Source: Alteromonas sp. BMJM2 | Lineage (GTDB): Bacteria; Pseudomonadota; Gammaproteobacteria; Enterobacterales; Alteromonadaceae | Length of the DNA: 64,000 nucleotides | Assembly: GCF_027257845.1 (NCBI RefSeq) | Contig: NZ_JAPVOT010000008.1 | Location: 124,001-188,000, forward strand | Reading direction: 5' to 3' | Shown here: piece after piece, positions 35,020-45,400 of the stretch | Layout of the letters: the number at the start of each line of letters is the position of its first letter | Numbering within the stretch: position 1 is the stretch's first letter | Notes under the pieces: generated by a model | Database searches by the model: none | What the model saw: the letters and a program-made list of their open reading frames with translations, nothing else | Told to the model about the DNA's origin: nothing | Program-made: the position numbers and the translations under genes

Positions 35020-36865
35020 GTTGTTCTTTCTCTTGGTTTAATGCTTTGGGATTTCTTGGATAATACTTTTCAGGCAGTGATACCTTATGCTCAAAAAAGC
35101 GAGTATCTTTATAGGGTAACTTCATAAACCCTGAAATACCTAACCCTTTTATAAGCGGAATTTGCGCTACTAAGTTTTCAAGAAGTGCCTTAAAGGTATC
35201 TTCTTGACTGTGGTCGAGTAGCGTATAGTAATTATGAATTTTCAAGTGCATGGGCAAAGCCTCAAAAATAATGCATCCCGTATGATGAATCGCATTCAGC
35301 GCCTTGATAGTGTCGATAATGGTTTCAGGCAGCTTAAGTAACTCATCGGGATCATCGCCATCTTCGAAGTAAGAATGGGTTCTGCTGTCGTCTTTTGACA
35401 ATGACACTTTTGATAACTCGTACGGAATGTGTAGCGCCTTAGACGGAATAAAGTCTTGTTGCTCATTATCACGTTCAATGTGTACGGTGTTTTTCGCATT
35501 GAACATACAGCATTTAAATACTGCTGGCTTGTGAATGGCCCTCGCTAGAGTAATTACATTATTGACGGCTTGTTCAAAAGCACGGCGTAAGTTTGGGTCG
35601 TGCAGATTCAAGCTAGAGTCTACATAGATACCCTCCGGCTCCCACCTGACAGCCATTCCCCCGACCACGGGGTAGCGACCTAAACGGCTGATAGCAGAAA
35701 CAAACGCTTTTTCAGTATCTCCCATACCTTGAAGGTAGTTTTTGTAATATCGATCAAACTGGGCGTCATCAATATACCGCAACTCTTCACTTTCAAGGGC
35801 CGCTTGCTGACGAAGATACGATTTTCTGGAACTGTAAACCACCGTCTCAATATCTTGGCTCGTTTGGTGAACCCAGGTAGGAATAAGCGCCGTGTAAGCA
35901 GTATCTTTATCCTCGGAAAACACCATATTTTTCAGCACATGAAGATGCTTAAAAAAATAGTCTCCCCCCTGCCTTCTTTTGGTCGCATCTTCATCTAACA
36001 TGTAGGTGAGTATATCAGCCAGCATTTTAGGCAGTCCTAAGGAAGAAGGTGTAATAACTTTACTGCCATAACGGCAAGATTGCCCAGATGCCAGTGCATA
36101 TAGCGTACTGGCTAGCCCCTGCTCATCAAAGCGAGGGGTGGATAAAGCGCCGTTAAGTTGCTCTTCACCGATAAAATACACATCCCCAAGACGAGCGTTA
36201 GTTTGTTGAAGCTCCCCCGACATTAAATCCATAACGTTATTGGTAATGAATTGCCCTGACGCGTCAGTTTGGGCGAACACCGACGAGCCCCAGTCGATAA
36301 GACCAATACACTCGTTTTCGGCGTCCCACACCAAGTTTGACGGCTTAATGTCGCCATGTACGATGGGTTTTTCCAGCCCCTTGTCGACAAAATGCCTAAA
36401 ATGAAACAGTAGCTGACCAAGTTGCACCGCAATTTTAACAATTACTCGCGGCGGTAAGGGGCCTAATCGAAGGCTCACCTTTTCAAGGTCCTCTCCTGGT
36501 GCTTGGGCCATCACCAGAATGGACTGTTTTTTAATCTGTTGATATTCAATAAAGCGAGGGACAAATTCATGCTTTACATGAGACAACATGAACGCTTCTT
36601 CTTCTAATCGTTCTCGAATATGTTGGGGAAGCGTGATCCGAGAAAATTTAAATACCCGTTGTTCGCCGTTGGGCGATGTACCAGAGAAGGCAAAACCAAA
36701 GGCGCCTTTTCCTAACAGTTCAATATTGATATAACCTAGGCTTTTAAGCTCGGCCATACACAGACTCACCCAGTCTTTTAACTTTTTAGCATCTGCATGG
36801 GACAGCAAGTAAATAGACTGTTCGTCGGGTATATAAAAGTGCTTAAGACCTTTGAGTTGGGACAT
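35012..36865 (-). CDS. Atypical eukaryotic-like Ser/Thr protein kinase with unknown C-terminal domain
   Basis: The 617-residue product has a kinase domain over about residues 45-310. GKGAFGFAFSG (52-62) is the glycine loop and VFKFSR contains the likely ATP-binding Lys73. The catalytic loop is HGDIKPSNLVW (His170, Asp172) rather than HRD, and the metal motif is DWG (Asp191) rather than DFG, followed by GEEQLNGALSTPRFDEQGLA as an activation/APE-like region. Key catalytic residues are present, so it may be active. Residues 320-617 match nothing I know and contain no membrane helix, so the protein is cytoplasmic. It begins two bases after rlmJ and overlaps tesB. Its targets are unknown. Confidence 0.83.
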   Translation of the reverse strand: MSQLKGLKHFYIPDEQSIYLLSHADAKKLKDWVSLCMAELKSLGYINIELLGKGAFGFAFSGTSPNGEQRVFKFSRITLPQHIRERLEEEAFMLSHVKHEFVPRFIEYQQIKKQSILVMAQAPGEDLEKVSLRLGPLPPRVIVKIAVQLGQLLFHFRHFVDKGLEKPIVHGDIKPSNLVWDAENECIGLIDWGSSVFAQTDASGQFITNNVMDLMSGELQQTNARLGDVYFIGEEQLNGALSTPRFDEQGLASTLYALASGQSCRYGSKVITPSSLGLPKMLADILTYMLDEDATKRRQGGDYFFKHLHVLKNMVFSEDKDTAYTALIPTWVHQTSQDIETVVYSSRKSYLRQQAALESEELRYIDDAQFDRYYKNYLQGMGDTEKAFVSAISRLGRYPVVGGMAVRWEPEGIYVDSSLNLHDPNLRRAFEQAVNNVITLARAIHKPAVFKCCMFNAKNTVHIERDNEQQDFIPSKALHIPYELSKVSLSKDDSRTHSYFEDGDDPDELLKLPETIIDTIKALNAIHHTGCIIFEALPMHLKIHNYYTLLDHSQEDTFKALLENLVAQIPLIKGLGISGFMKLPYKDTRFFEHKVSLPEKYYPRNPKALNQEKEQHV

Positions 36866-36867
36866 GA

Positions 36868-37719
36868 TTAATTATCTTCGTTAACCCAAATAAGTCTACA
36901 TGTGCTGTTTTCACCAATGTAACTTGTTACCTCATTCATAGCTGCACTCAGTGTGGTATCAAGCTGCCAGGGTGGGTTTATCACCATTATTCCTGAACCA
37001 TACATACCTGCATCATGGGTATTTTCAGCTACCAGCATTTCAGCTTTAAAGCAAGGTGCTCCCAATGCACTGAGTGCTTCGCACATACGTTCACTAGCAC
37101 CGTGTTTTGCCCCTGCACGCTCAGACAGTAGCGGATACCACACCACTATTTGGGCCTGTTGCCATCGCTTTAAAACGCCCTCGATACCGGTTATCACATC
37201 GTCGTATTCGTTGGCTCTCTCGTAAGGCGGGTCTATTAATATCGCCCCTCTATTTGGCTTTGGAGGGGTAAGCGCTATTAGGCCTTCGAATCCGTCTCGC
37301 TTGTGACAGTGTGAGTGATGCCCTGCATAGGCAGCAAAATTAGCCTCAAGCTTGGCATACTCTGCGGGATGAAGTTCCATAGCATGAAGTACGTCGTGGT
37401 CCCGCTTTAATTCGGCACTGATGATGGGAGAGCCTGGGTAGGCATCTTTGTCTACAAATCGTTTGCATAGCGTAATGTAATCATTGAGTAGTTCACAACT
37501 TGCTGACACATTGCTTAAACTCGACACACCAGTTTCATACTCTTTATTCTTCGCAGATAGCGAATCGGTAAAGTCGTATAAACCGGCACCTGCATGGGAG
37601 TCATAGAGGGTAAAGGGCTTGTCTTTTTTCTTAAGCGCTTTTATTACGCCTAACCAGCACAAGTGTTTAATAACGTCGGCGTGATTGCCCGCGTGAAATG
37701 CATGTTGATAACTTAACAC
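36868..37719 (-). CDS. rlmJ: 23S rRNA (adenine2030-N6)-methyltransferase RlmJ
   Basis: RlmJ methylates A2030 of 23S rRNA. The 283 residues start MLSYQHAFHAGNHADVIKHL, nearly the same as E. coli RlmJ (280 residues). The SAM site lies in FTLYDSHAGAGLYDF, and the catalytic motif is ILIDPPYERANEYD, the DPPY form of N6-adenine methyltransferases. The start is a GTG at 37719. It is the first gene of a tight leftward operon with the kinase and tesB. The link between an rRNA methyltransferase and a protein kinase is not one I know. Confidence 0.96.
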   Translation of the reverse strand: MLSYQHAFHAGNHADVIKHLCWLGVIKALKKKDKPFTLYDSHAGAGLYDFTDSLSAKNKEYETGVSSLSNVSASCELLNDYITLCKRFVDKDAYPGSPIISAELKRDHDVLHAMELHPAEYAKLEANFAAYAGHHSHCHKRDGFEGLIALTPPKPNRGAILIDPPYERANEYDDVITGIEGVLKRWQQAQIVVWYPLLSERAGAKHGASERMCEALSALGAPCFKAEMLVAENTHDAGMYGSGIMVINPPWQLDTTLSAAMNEVTSYIGENSTCRLIWVNEDN

Positions 37720-37833
37720 AAAACCTCTACATCGATTTTTGATAACTCTGTAATGCCATAATAACCTCTCGTGTTAACCGAGTACATTCCTAAGCCAACA
37801 GGGGTTAAAAAAAGGGCTAGATAAAAAGGCAAT

Positions 37834-37868
37834 AAAAAGGGCTAATTGACATACCAATTAGCCCTTTT
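37834..37868 (-). terminator. Terminator of the bkd operon
   Basis: Read leftward, AAAAGGGCTAATTG and CAATTAGCCCTTTT form a 14-bp stem around a short loop, followed by TATTG. A partial copy of its outer arm (AAAAAAAGGGCTAG) lies just to the left at 37808-37821. Confidence 0.85.
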
Positions 37869-37943
37869 AAGACATCACTTTCTGAGCACTCCGTTAGTCA
37901 CGCTGTCTTAGCTCTTACAAACGATAGCTCGTTCAAACAATAG

Positions 37944-39707
37944 CTATTTCAAATGCATAAGCATTTTTTCAGGAGAAGTAAGGTAGCTCATCCATAGGTT
38001 ATTGAAACGAACCATGGTTGCGCCATCAATTATGCGGTGATCGCCAGACCAATTAACCGCCATGATATGCTGAGCAATCACGTTATCGTCGGCATCAAAT
38101 CGTGGCAATTTTTGGGTTTTGCCCAAGGCTACAATGGCTGCTTCCGGTTTGTTAATCACAGGAGTCGCTGTGATCCCACCAATCGCACCGATATTTGAGA
38201 TACTGATGGTACCTCCTTTAAGGTGCTCACCGGATACTCGCCCTGCTCTTGCTTGGTCAATAATTTCCTGCATTTGCACGGCAATATTGAGTAGCGACAG
38301 ATGCTGAACCCCTTTAATATTGGGCACTAACAACCCTATCTTCGAGTCCACAGCAAATCCAATATTGTGGTCTTCAAAATAGGTGAGCTCAGTACCATCA
38401 TCGTTGAGCTGACTGTTGATGACTGGAAACTCAGTAAGCGCTAGCGACATGGCCTTGACGAAAAACGGCATGAAGCTAAGTTTAACCTCTTTCTTCTCAA
38501 ACTCGGGCTTGAGGTTCTTGCGAAGTGCAATGAGGTTATCCATTACCACTTCATCACTTACCGTAAAGTGTGGGATGGTATACACAGAGGCTGCCATTTG
38601 TTTCGCCATTGCAGATTGGATACCGCGAACTTTTTCCACGCGAGTTGCCCCCGTAACAGCGCTTTGAACTGCACTCGTTGATGACTCTTTCGCTGGCGCT
38701 GCTTTGGACGTAGCATCTTTACCAGACACCGATTGGCCTCTCTTAGAAGAAGACTCAGAAGAAGACGCAGAAGCAGACGCAAAAACAGAAGTAAGTACGT
38801 CAGATTTTAAAATACGCCCCTTTTTCCCCGAACCCGATACGTTGAGCAAATCAATATCTTTCTCTCTGGCGATACGACGCACCGCAGGACTTGCTAGCAC
38901 TTTACCTGGAATAGAAACAGGTGGCTCAAAGTCACCATCTTTCCATTTGATATCGTTTTCTCGTTCGACTGCTTTACTGCCGCTTTGTGCATTAGCATTC
39001 GAAGACGTCGGTTTGGCGCTAGCTGCACTGTTAGAGTCTGATGCCTTGGCGTCGATTGGTGCTTGCTCTGGTCCTCTAACGCTGCCTTCAGCGCCCTCAA
39101 CAGACAGCGCGAAAAGTGGGCTGTGTACTGCAGCAATTTCACCCTGTGCATAATAAAGTTTATGAACGATACCCGCATTTTTGGCAGGAATTTCCACTAC
39201 AGCTTTATCAGTCATCACCTCAACAACGGCCTGATCTTCTTCAATGCTGTCGCCTTCTTGCACATTCCATTTAACAATTTCACATTCAACAATCCCCTCA
39301 CCAATATCGGGAAGGATAAAGTCTTCGATAGTCGATGAATGAGATGACGCATTTGAAGTTGTTGAATTGCTACTTTTTGTCTGGGGCGCGTCTCGTTCTG
39401 CGATGTCTGTTTCAGCAATATCTGTTTCAGCAATATCTGTTTCAGTTTCAGCTGCGCCTGCATCAGAAACGTCTGGCTTCATAGAGAATAGCGGCTCGTG
39501 CACTTTTGCTATTTCACCAACAGCATAATGCAACTTTTCCACTACGCCAGCATGCATAGCAGGAATTTGTACTGTTGCCTTATCCGTCATCACTTCGGCT
39601 ACTGGCTGGTCTTCTTCAATGTGTTCACCTTCGCTAACCAACCACTCCAACAGTTCGCATTCAACGATACCTTCACCAATGTCGGGTAAAATAAATTCAA
39701 TTGTCAT
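37944..39707 (-). CDS. bkdB: Branched-chain 2-oxoacid dehydrogenase E2 (dihydrolipoyl acyltransferase), two lipoyl domains
   Basis: E2 forms the core of the complex and transfers branched acyl groups from lipoate to CoA. The 587 residues have two lipoyl domains at the N-terminus (FILPDIGEGIVECEL...VMTDKA and FILPDIGEGIVECEI...VMTDKA, each with a lipoyl lysine), a peripheral subunit-binding domain (VLASPAVRRIAREKDIDL, then GSGKKGRILKSDV) and a catalytic domain ending in HRIIDGATMVRF, where His and Asp are catalytic. The linkers are Ser/Ala/Glu-rich, and the first has repeated IAETD units. The ATG at 39707 with a GGGAG site is preferred to an ATG at 39725 that overlaps the E1 beta stop. No E3 gene is present, so lipoamide dehydrogenase must come from elsewhere. 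Confidence 0.95.
   Translation of the reverse strand: MTIEFILPDIGEGIVECELLEWLVSEGEHIEEDQPVAEVMTDKATVQIPAMHAGVVEKLHYAVGEIAKVHEPLFSMKPDVSDAGAAETETDIAETDIAETDIAERDAPQTKSSNSTTSNASSHSSTIEDFILPDIGEGIVECEIVKWNVQEGDSIEEDQAVVEVMTDKAVVEIPAKNAGIVHKLYYAQGEIAAVHSPLFALSVEGAEGSVRGPEQAPIDAKASDSNSAASAKPTSSNANAQSGSKAVERENDIKWKDGDFEPPVSIPGKVLASPAVRRIAREKDIDLLNVSGSGKKGRILKSDVLTSVFASASASSSESSSKRGQSVSGKDATSKAAPAKESSTSAVQSAVTGATRVEKVRGIQSAMAKQMAASVYTIPHFTVSDEVVMDNLIALRKNLKPEFEKKEVKLSFMPFFVKAMSLALTEFPVINSQLNDDGTELTYFEDHNIGFAVDSKIGLLVPNIKGVQHLSLLNIAVQMQEIIDQARAGRVSGEHLKGGTISISNIGAIGGITATPVINKPEAAIVALGKTQKLPRFDADDNVIAQHIMAVNWSGDHRIIDGATMVRFNNLWMSYLTSPEKMLMHLK
39400..39444. repeat. Three 15-bp tandem repeats inside bkdB
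   Basis: The unit GCAATATCTGTTTCA occurs twice exactly (39415-39429 and 39430-39444) and once with two changes (39400-39414). It encodes the repeated AETDI segment in the linker between the two lipoyl domains, so its copy number may vary without breaking the frame. Confidence 0.85.
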
Positions 39708-39724
39708 TGCTACTTCTCCCGTCA

Positions 39725-40702
39725 TTAATAATGAAGCGTACGCTTAATAGCTTCGTACGTTTTAGTTTCGTCTGGCATATATTCTTTTTCATGAGCCAGT
39801 GGGTATGGCGTATCTAAACCGCACACCCGTGCAATCGGCGCTTCTAGGTATAAAAAACAACGCTCTTGAATACTTGCTGCAATTTCACTGGCAAAACCGC
39901 CTGTAAGTGGTGCTTCGTGGTTAATCAGCAAACGTCCCGTCTTCCTAGCTGACTGCATGACGGTTTCCACATCCCATGGCAATATGCTTCTTAAGTCAAC
40001 AATTTCACATGACACACCATCTTCTAGTGCCATATCTGCCGCTTTTTGCAAAATCTCTATTTGAGCACCCCATCCTAGCAACGTTATGTCGTTACCTTCT
40101 TGCACAATATCGGCTTTACCAAGAGGCAGTTCATAATCTTCTTCAGGAACATCGGCCACAGACGCTCTGTAAAGGCGCTTCGGCTCCATAAACAGAACCG
40201 GGTTTTTGTCTCTTATAGAGGCAAGCAGTAACCCTTTTGCATGGTAAGGGTCTCTTGGTACCACAATTTTAAGGCCTGGGCAGTGGGCAAAAAACGCTTC
40301 CGGAGATTGACTATGATACAAACCGCCTGCAATGCCGCCACCGTAGGGAGTGCGAATGGTCAACGAACCAACATCAAACTGGCTACCTGAGCGGTATCGC
40401 CACTTCGCTGTTTCATTCACAATTTGATCGAATGCGGGAAAAATATAATCGCCGAATTGAATTTCTGCTACCGGTACTGAGCCCTGTGACGCTAATCCAT
40501 TCGCAAATCCGATAATTCCTTGCTCGGTTAATGGCGTGTTGAAACATCTACCTTTACCGAACTTTTCTTGTAAGTGGCTTGTTGCGCGAAAAACACCGCC
40601 AAAGTGGCCAACATCTTCGCCAAACACCATTACTTTTTCGTCATCGGTCATGGCTGTAATGAGGGCGTTATTGATTGCTTGTAGTAAATTCATTTTAGCC
40701 AT
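39725..40702 (-). CDS. bkdA2: Branched-chain 2-oxoacid dehydrogenase E1 beta subunit
   Basis: The beta subunit of the thiamine diphosphate-dependent E1 decarboxylates 2-oxoacids derived from leucine, isoleucine and valine. The 325 residues show the family pattern: [76 protein letters not shown] and [33 protein letters not shown]. The Glu of PLTEQGI contacts the cofactor. The ATG overlaps the alpha-subunit stop by one base (TAATG), and the stop is followed at once by an out-of-use ATG of bkdB. GYYHSQS-type sequence and gene order favour branched-chain rather than pyruvate substrates. Confidence 0.95.
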   Translation of the reverse strand: MAKMNLLQAINNALITAMTDDEKVMVFGEDVGHFGGVFRATSHLQEKFGKGRCFNTPLTEQGIIGFANGLASQGSVPVAEIQFGDYIFPAFDQIVNETAKWRYRSGSQFDVGSLTIRTPYGGGIAGGLYHSQSPEAFFAHCPGLKIVVPRDPYHAKGLLLASIRDKNPVLFMEPKRLYRASVADVPEEDYELPLGKADIVQEGNDITLLGWGAQIEILQKAADMALEDGVSCEIVDLRSILPWDVETVMQSARKTGRLLINHEAPLTGGFASEIAASIQERCFLYLEAPIARVCGLDTPYPLAHEKEYMPDETKTYEAIKRTLHY

Positions 40703-41889
40703 TATTTCACTCTCCCCGCTGTTTTAGGGTATCTCTGAGGATATTTCTTTATATGTGCCTTTAATGAGGCTAACTGTTCTTTCAGATGCCAAGGTGGGGT
40801 GTCGTATACATCTTCGATGATGTCGTCGATATCACACACATCTGTTTTTTCACACGCCTTCATAGCTGCAAGCACGTCTTGTCTCGCTTTTTCCACGCGC
40901 TTGTCATTTTCTTTCTCATCAAACCATCCCTTCCCTTCAAGCCAATTGGCCATTCGGGTAATTGGGTCTTTGGCGCGCCATTTGTCTTCTTCGTCTCTTG
41001 AGCGATAACCCGTTGGGTCGTCAGACGTGGAGTGTGCAGCAAGGCGGTATGTCATAGCTTCAATGAGCACGGGACACTTCTCTGCAATAGCAAGGACCCT
41101 AGCTTCTTTCGTTGCAGCGTAAACTGCCAGCGGATCATTACCATCAACGCGAATAGTTTTAATGCCATAACCAAGACCACGAGACGCTATTCCGTCACCG
41201 GCAAATTGCTCTTCAGCAGGTGTGGAAATGGCGTATCCATTATTACGGCAGAAGAATATAACTGGGCAGTTTAAGACCGCAGCCATATTCAAACCGGCGT
41301 GGAAATCACCCTCAGATGCAGCACCTTCACCAAAATAGCAGATGGTAACAACGTCTTTTCCAGACATCTTCTGCCCGTAAGCATAACCCGATGCCTGTGG
41401 GATCTGGGTACCAAGGGGTGATGAGATAGTCATGAAGTTCAGCGCTTTGTCACCATAGTGAATGGGCATTTGACGACCTTTGTTTGGGTCGTCTTTATTG
41501 CTGAACATTTGGTTCATGAATTGGTTTGTTGTGTAACCACGATAGGCTAATGCGCCCTGCTCTCTGTACTGCGACATGATCATATCGTCTGGCGACAGCG
41601 CTGCCGCGCTTGCTACCGACGCAGCTTCCTCGCCGGTACTGGCAAGATAAAAACTAATACGACCCTGGCGCTGCGCACCAACCATTCTCTCATCTAAGAC
41701 ACGAATGTATTCCATCGTGTCATAAATTTTTAGTGATTCTTCTTTTGTCAGTGTGGGTTCCACTGCGCCATCGATGACACTTCCTTCAGCAGATAAGATC
41801 TGAAGCATTGGGATGTCGACCACACCATTTTTTATTATTTGTACGTTGGATACGGTTTTTACATCTGCGAGATGATTTCTATCTTTCAC
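40702..41889 (-). CDS. bkdA1: Branched-chain 2-oxoacid dehydrogenase E1 alpha subunit
   Basis: The alpha subunit binds thiamine diphosphate and magnesium for decarboxylation of branched-chain 2-oxoacids. The 395 residues include [39 protein letters not shown], the cofactor motif [33 protein letters not shown] (GEG...N) and the phosphorylation-loop equivalent [22 protein letters not shown]. The start is a GTG at 41889 with AGAGG seven bases upstream. It heads the bkdA1-bkdA2-bkdB operon, which is divergent from the secreted protease. Two palindromes lie in the shared control region. Confidence 0.95.
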   Translation of the reverse strand: MKDRNHLADVKTVSNVQIIKNGVVDIPMLQILSAEGSVIDGAVEPTLTKEESLKIYDTMEYIRVLDERMVGAQRQGRISFYLASTGEEAASVASAAALSPDDMIMSQYREQGALAYRGYTTNQFMNQMFSNKDDPNKGRQMPIHYGDKALNFMTISSPLGTQIPQASGYAYGQKMSGKDVVTICYFGEGAASEGDFHAGLNMAAVLNCPVIFFCRNNGYAISTPAEEQFAGDGIASRGLGYGIKTIRVDGNDPLAVYAATKEARVLAIAEKCPVLIEAMTYRLAAHSTSDDPTGYRSRDEEDKWRAKDPITRMANWLEGKGWFDEKENDKRVEKARQDVLAAMKACEKTDVCDIDDIIEDVYDTPPWHLKEQLASLKAHIKKYPQRYPKTAGRVK

Positions 41890-41955
41890 AATTTTTCCTC
41901 TTATATTTGAGGGCTAATAGCAATATCTATCGTTGTAAAAGATGGTAGTAGAAAC

Positions 41956-41978
41956 AATGAGGAAGTGTATTCCTCATT
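41956..41978. promoter_or_regulatory. Perfect 9-bp palindrome upstream of bkdA1
   Basis: The arms AATGAGGAA and TTCCTCATT are separated by GTGTA. It ends 67 bases upstream of the bkdA1 start and is a strong operator candidate. I do not recognise the regulator; it is unlike the sites I remember for LiuR-type regulators. Confidence 0.6.
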
Positions 41979-42028
41979 AGAAATGAATTTGTTTGCAAGA
42001 TGAAGAGCCTGAACTACTAAACCAGCTC

Positions 42029-42047
42029 AGGATAGGATATCTATCCT
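42029..42047. promoter_or_regulatory. Second palindrome in the bkd/protease region
   Basis: The arms AGGATAG and CTATCCT flank GATAT. It is 51 bases right of the first palindrome, about five helical turns, with a different sequence. It may bind a separate regulator. Confidence 0.5.
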
Positions 42048-42410
42048 ACAAAGGTAAATTCGTTGTAAAAATTGTGACATTAATGAGAAATATAATTCTA
42101 TTTAATGAACAGATAGGTGTCGGAAAAGAAACATTTGCCAAAGCCGAAATGTGTAATTTAGTTACGAAACTTGCGCACCTGATAGCGAAAACTTCGCAAA
42201 ATTATTTTTATTTTATTCGAAAATCGTGCTCGCTGTAAATGTAACAAAATATGTAATGTATTTAATTTTGAAACACTCATGACATTCATGTGACAAGTGT
42301 GCTAATAATTGTAGTGTCTTGATGAGAGAGGCAATGTCGATTTGCCAGCTTAACAAAAATAAAAGCACAATCATCGAGGCATCGGGGAATAAAACCACAA
42401 GAGATGAACT

Positions 42411-45400
42411 ATGAAAAAAACAACTTTAAGCGCTGCAATATTGGTGGCTTTATCTGCCACAACTGCTGCGGCGAATGACAGATTCGATTTAGATGCCCTT
42501 ACTAAGGGTTTCGAGAAAAATGCAACCGTTGAACAATCTGCACTAGCGAAAGCTGGAACAACATGGCTTGTTAAAGCGAAAAGTTCTACTGCTACATCGG
42601 TAGCAGACGTAGCGCTGGCAAATCGCACTGGATTATCTAACCTTTCTAACCCAACAGATGCTGTTTACAACGCAAATACGGGCCTTGATATACTGCAGGC
42701 ACAAATTGAATCTTTAGGTTTGAATGTATCGTTTAAATCTAGAACAACTAACTTGGTTGCAGGTTTGGTTATCGATGGTTCTTCACAGGACATCGCTAAA
42801 ATCAAAACCCTTAGCGGCGTAGAAAGTGTTTTGCCTGTTGTAAATTCAGAACTTCACATCGCTGACAGTGCAGAATATATCAACGCAACAAGCTTAGTGA
42901 CTGGTAATGTTGCAAGTGGTCAAGGTGTTCGTGTTGCCATCCTCGATTCAGGTCTAGATTATACGCATGCTGCTGTTGGCGGCCCGGGTACTATCGAAGC
43001 TTTCAACGAAGCATCTGCTGACCTTGCTGATACACCTGCGTGGCCTATCGGTAATGTTATTGGTGGTTTCGACTTCTTTAATGGCGACCCAGATCCAATG
43101 GATAACAACAACCACGGAACGCACGTAGCGCATTCTGTTTTGGGTGTTTCTCCTGACGCACAGGTTTATGCATACTCAGTATGTGCCGAAAACTGTCCAG
43201 GTGCGGCTCAGTTAGCCGGCCTTGAAGCGGCAATGGATCCAAATGGCGACGGCGACATTTCTGACCGTGTAGATGTTATTAACATGTCTCTTGGTGGTGA
43301 TTTCGGTACTAACCGTGGTGGCGCTGTTGGCGAGCTAATCGACAAAGCGGTCGAGCTTGGTGTTGTAGTTGCCATTTCTGCTGGTAACGATGGCCCTACT
43401 CCGTTTATCGTTGGTGGCCCGAGTACTACCACCAATGCACTTTCTGTAGGCGCGATGACTCACCCTACAACGGAAGAACAAGATATTTCAGCCTCGCTAG
43501 GCGAAACTGCAATTGTAGCTGTTGGCTCGGCATTTAATCCTGAGCCAGAGTTCTCAATTGATAGCACAACGCCAATTGTATATGCAGAGCCGGAAACTAA
43601 TGCTACAGGTTGTGTTGAATATGCGGCCGACCTTACCGACCAAGTCGTTTTAATTGATCGCGGTGCGTGTGGGTTTACCACTAAAGTAGCCAATGCTGAA
43701 GCTGCTGGTGCTGCGTTTGTTATTGTAGCAAACAACATTGAAGGCGATGGCGCTTTCGTTATGGGCGGTACGCCAGCTGAGCCAATTGGCATCAACTCGG
43801 TAATGATTTCGAAAGAAGATGGCGACGCGCTTAAAGCATCAATTGAAGCTGGCAGTGCAATGTTTGCATTCGATTCAGTTCTTGTCGCTAAGCCTGGCGC
43901 GATTGCGACCTTTACTTCACGCGGTCCATCAGTAGACGGGTTGCTTAAACCTGAAATTACTGCGCCGGGTACCGCGATTGATACTGCGGCTGTTGGTACA
44001 GGCGACGGTACGTCTCCTATCAGTGGTACATCGTTCTCAAGCCCAATTACGGCTGGTGCTTTAGCTATGCTAGCGGAAGTGTTCCCTAACCGTAATGCGT
44101 TCGAGCTTAAAGCAACGCTGATGAACTATGCGAACCTTGACGTTACGCTTGAGCCACGCTCAACGAACCCAGAAGCTGAACTTGCCCCAATTAGTTACAT
44201 CGGTGCGGGTCTTGTTGATGTAGAAAAAGCGTCGATGTCTGCTACTGCGGCATGGGACTCTTCTACTAAGCAAGCTGCTCTAGCGTTTGGCCTTCTTGGT
44301 CTTAACGAAACAGCGTCTATTACTAAAACAGTGACGGTTAAAAACTTCTCTGGCGAGTCTAAAACTTACACATTGGCAGATGAAGCTCGCTTCGCCAATG
44401 ATGCAGAGACTGGCGCGCTTACGATGGAATATCCAAGTACATTAACGGTACCTGCTGGTCAAACAGTCACATTTGATGTTGTGGCGACTATTGACCCAAC
44501 TAAGCTTCCAGAGTGGACATTAGACAGCACAGTAGCTGGCAGCCCAGATGGAACTGCAGAGCTAACATCGGTGGAGTTCGACGGTGCACTTATGTTCACT
44601 GATGAAGCCGAAGAAACAATGCACCTTGTTTACCACGTATTGCCGAAAGCGTACGGCTCGGTAGAACTAGGTACTGAACTAACTGAAGACGGTGTTTTAC
44701 GTACCGTAACTAATACTGGTTCTGTTGACTTTGACACTGCACTTGTTGCTACCATGATTGATAGCGGTGTAGATGCTGACAAGCAATTTGATATTGTAAG
44801 CACGTCACTTGAGTACGCATCAGTACCTGCTGAAACCTGTGAAGCAGGTGCAATCGTATTTACTAACATCACCATGCGCGACCCAGTGGCATCATTGCAT
44901 TCAGCTGGTTTCTTCATGGACGTGGATGTTGATGGCGATGGCGTTTTTGACTTTACTGCGCAAACTCTTAATGAGTCAGCATTTGGTAGAGACTCTACTG
45001 CCGTACTTACCTTCACTCGCCCATTTGGTGCGTTATCTGGTCAGTTGTTTGGCACAATTCACGAGCCAGGCTCAAACGTATTAAGCATGGTAAGCTGTGC
45101 GGACGCGTTAGGTCTAACTATTGCTGACCTTGGCAATGCGAGTGCAACTGTTGCCTTCCGTGTTGAGAACAGTGCTTTTGACTTCTTCCCATCTGTAGCA
45201 TACGACGAAGACTTGGTAATCTCTAATTACTCGTTCCCACTTCTTGGCGCACCTACAGTAGTAGATGCAAGCGGTGAAGCGGTAGCGACTCTAGAACCAG
45301 GCCAATCAGCGTTCTTAAGTGGTGTAGGAACAGGCGGTTTCACATTCTTAGGTGCTGACGGTGCTGTTGCAACAACAATACCTGTAGACGGTGGAAATGC

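Larger units (their letters stand above)
41890..42410. other. Divergent control region between bkd operon and secreted protease
   Basis: This 521-base AT-rich region has no convincing gene; an 81-codon frame at 41993-42238 has no homology or ribosome-binding site that I can see. It contains two palindromes (41956-41978, 42029-42047). A TGACATTCATGTGACA direct repeat near 42280 precedes TGCTAATAATTG, which may be an extended -10 for the protease gene. A GAGAT sequence lies just before the protease ATG. Confidence 0.55.

Noticed and set aside
37808..37868. Partial copies of AAAAAGGGCTA as a possible repeat family
   Set aside because: They are explained by one terminator plus a partial arm copy; no further copies with spacing were seen.
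41993..42238. 81-codon rightward frame between bkdA1 and the protease
   Set aside because: It overlaps the second palindrome, lacks a ribosome-binding site and a recognisable domain, and has the composition of AT-rich non-coding DNA.
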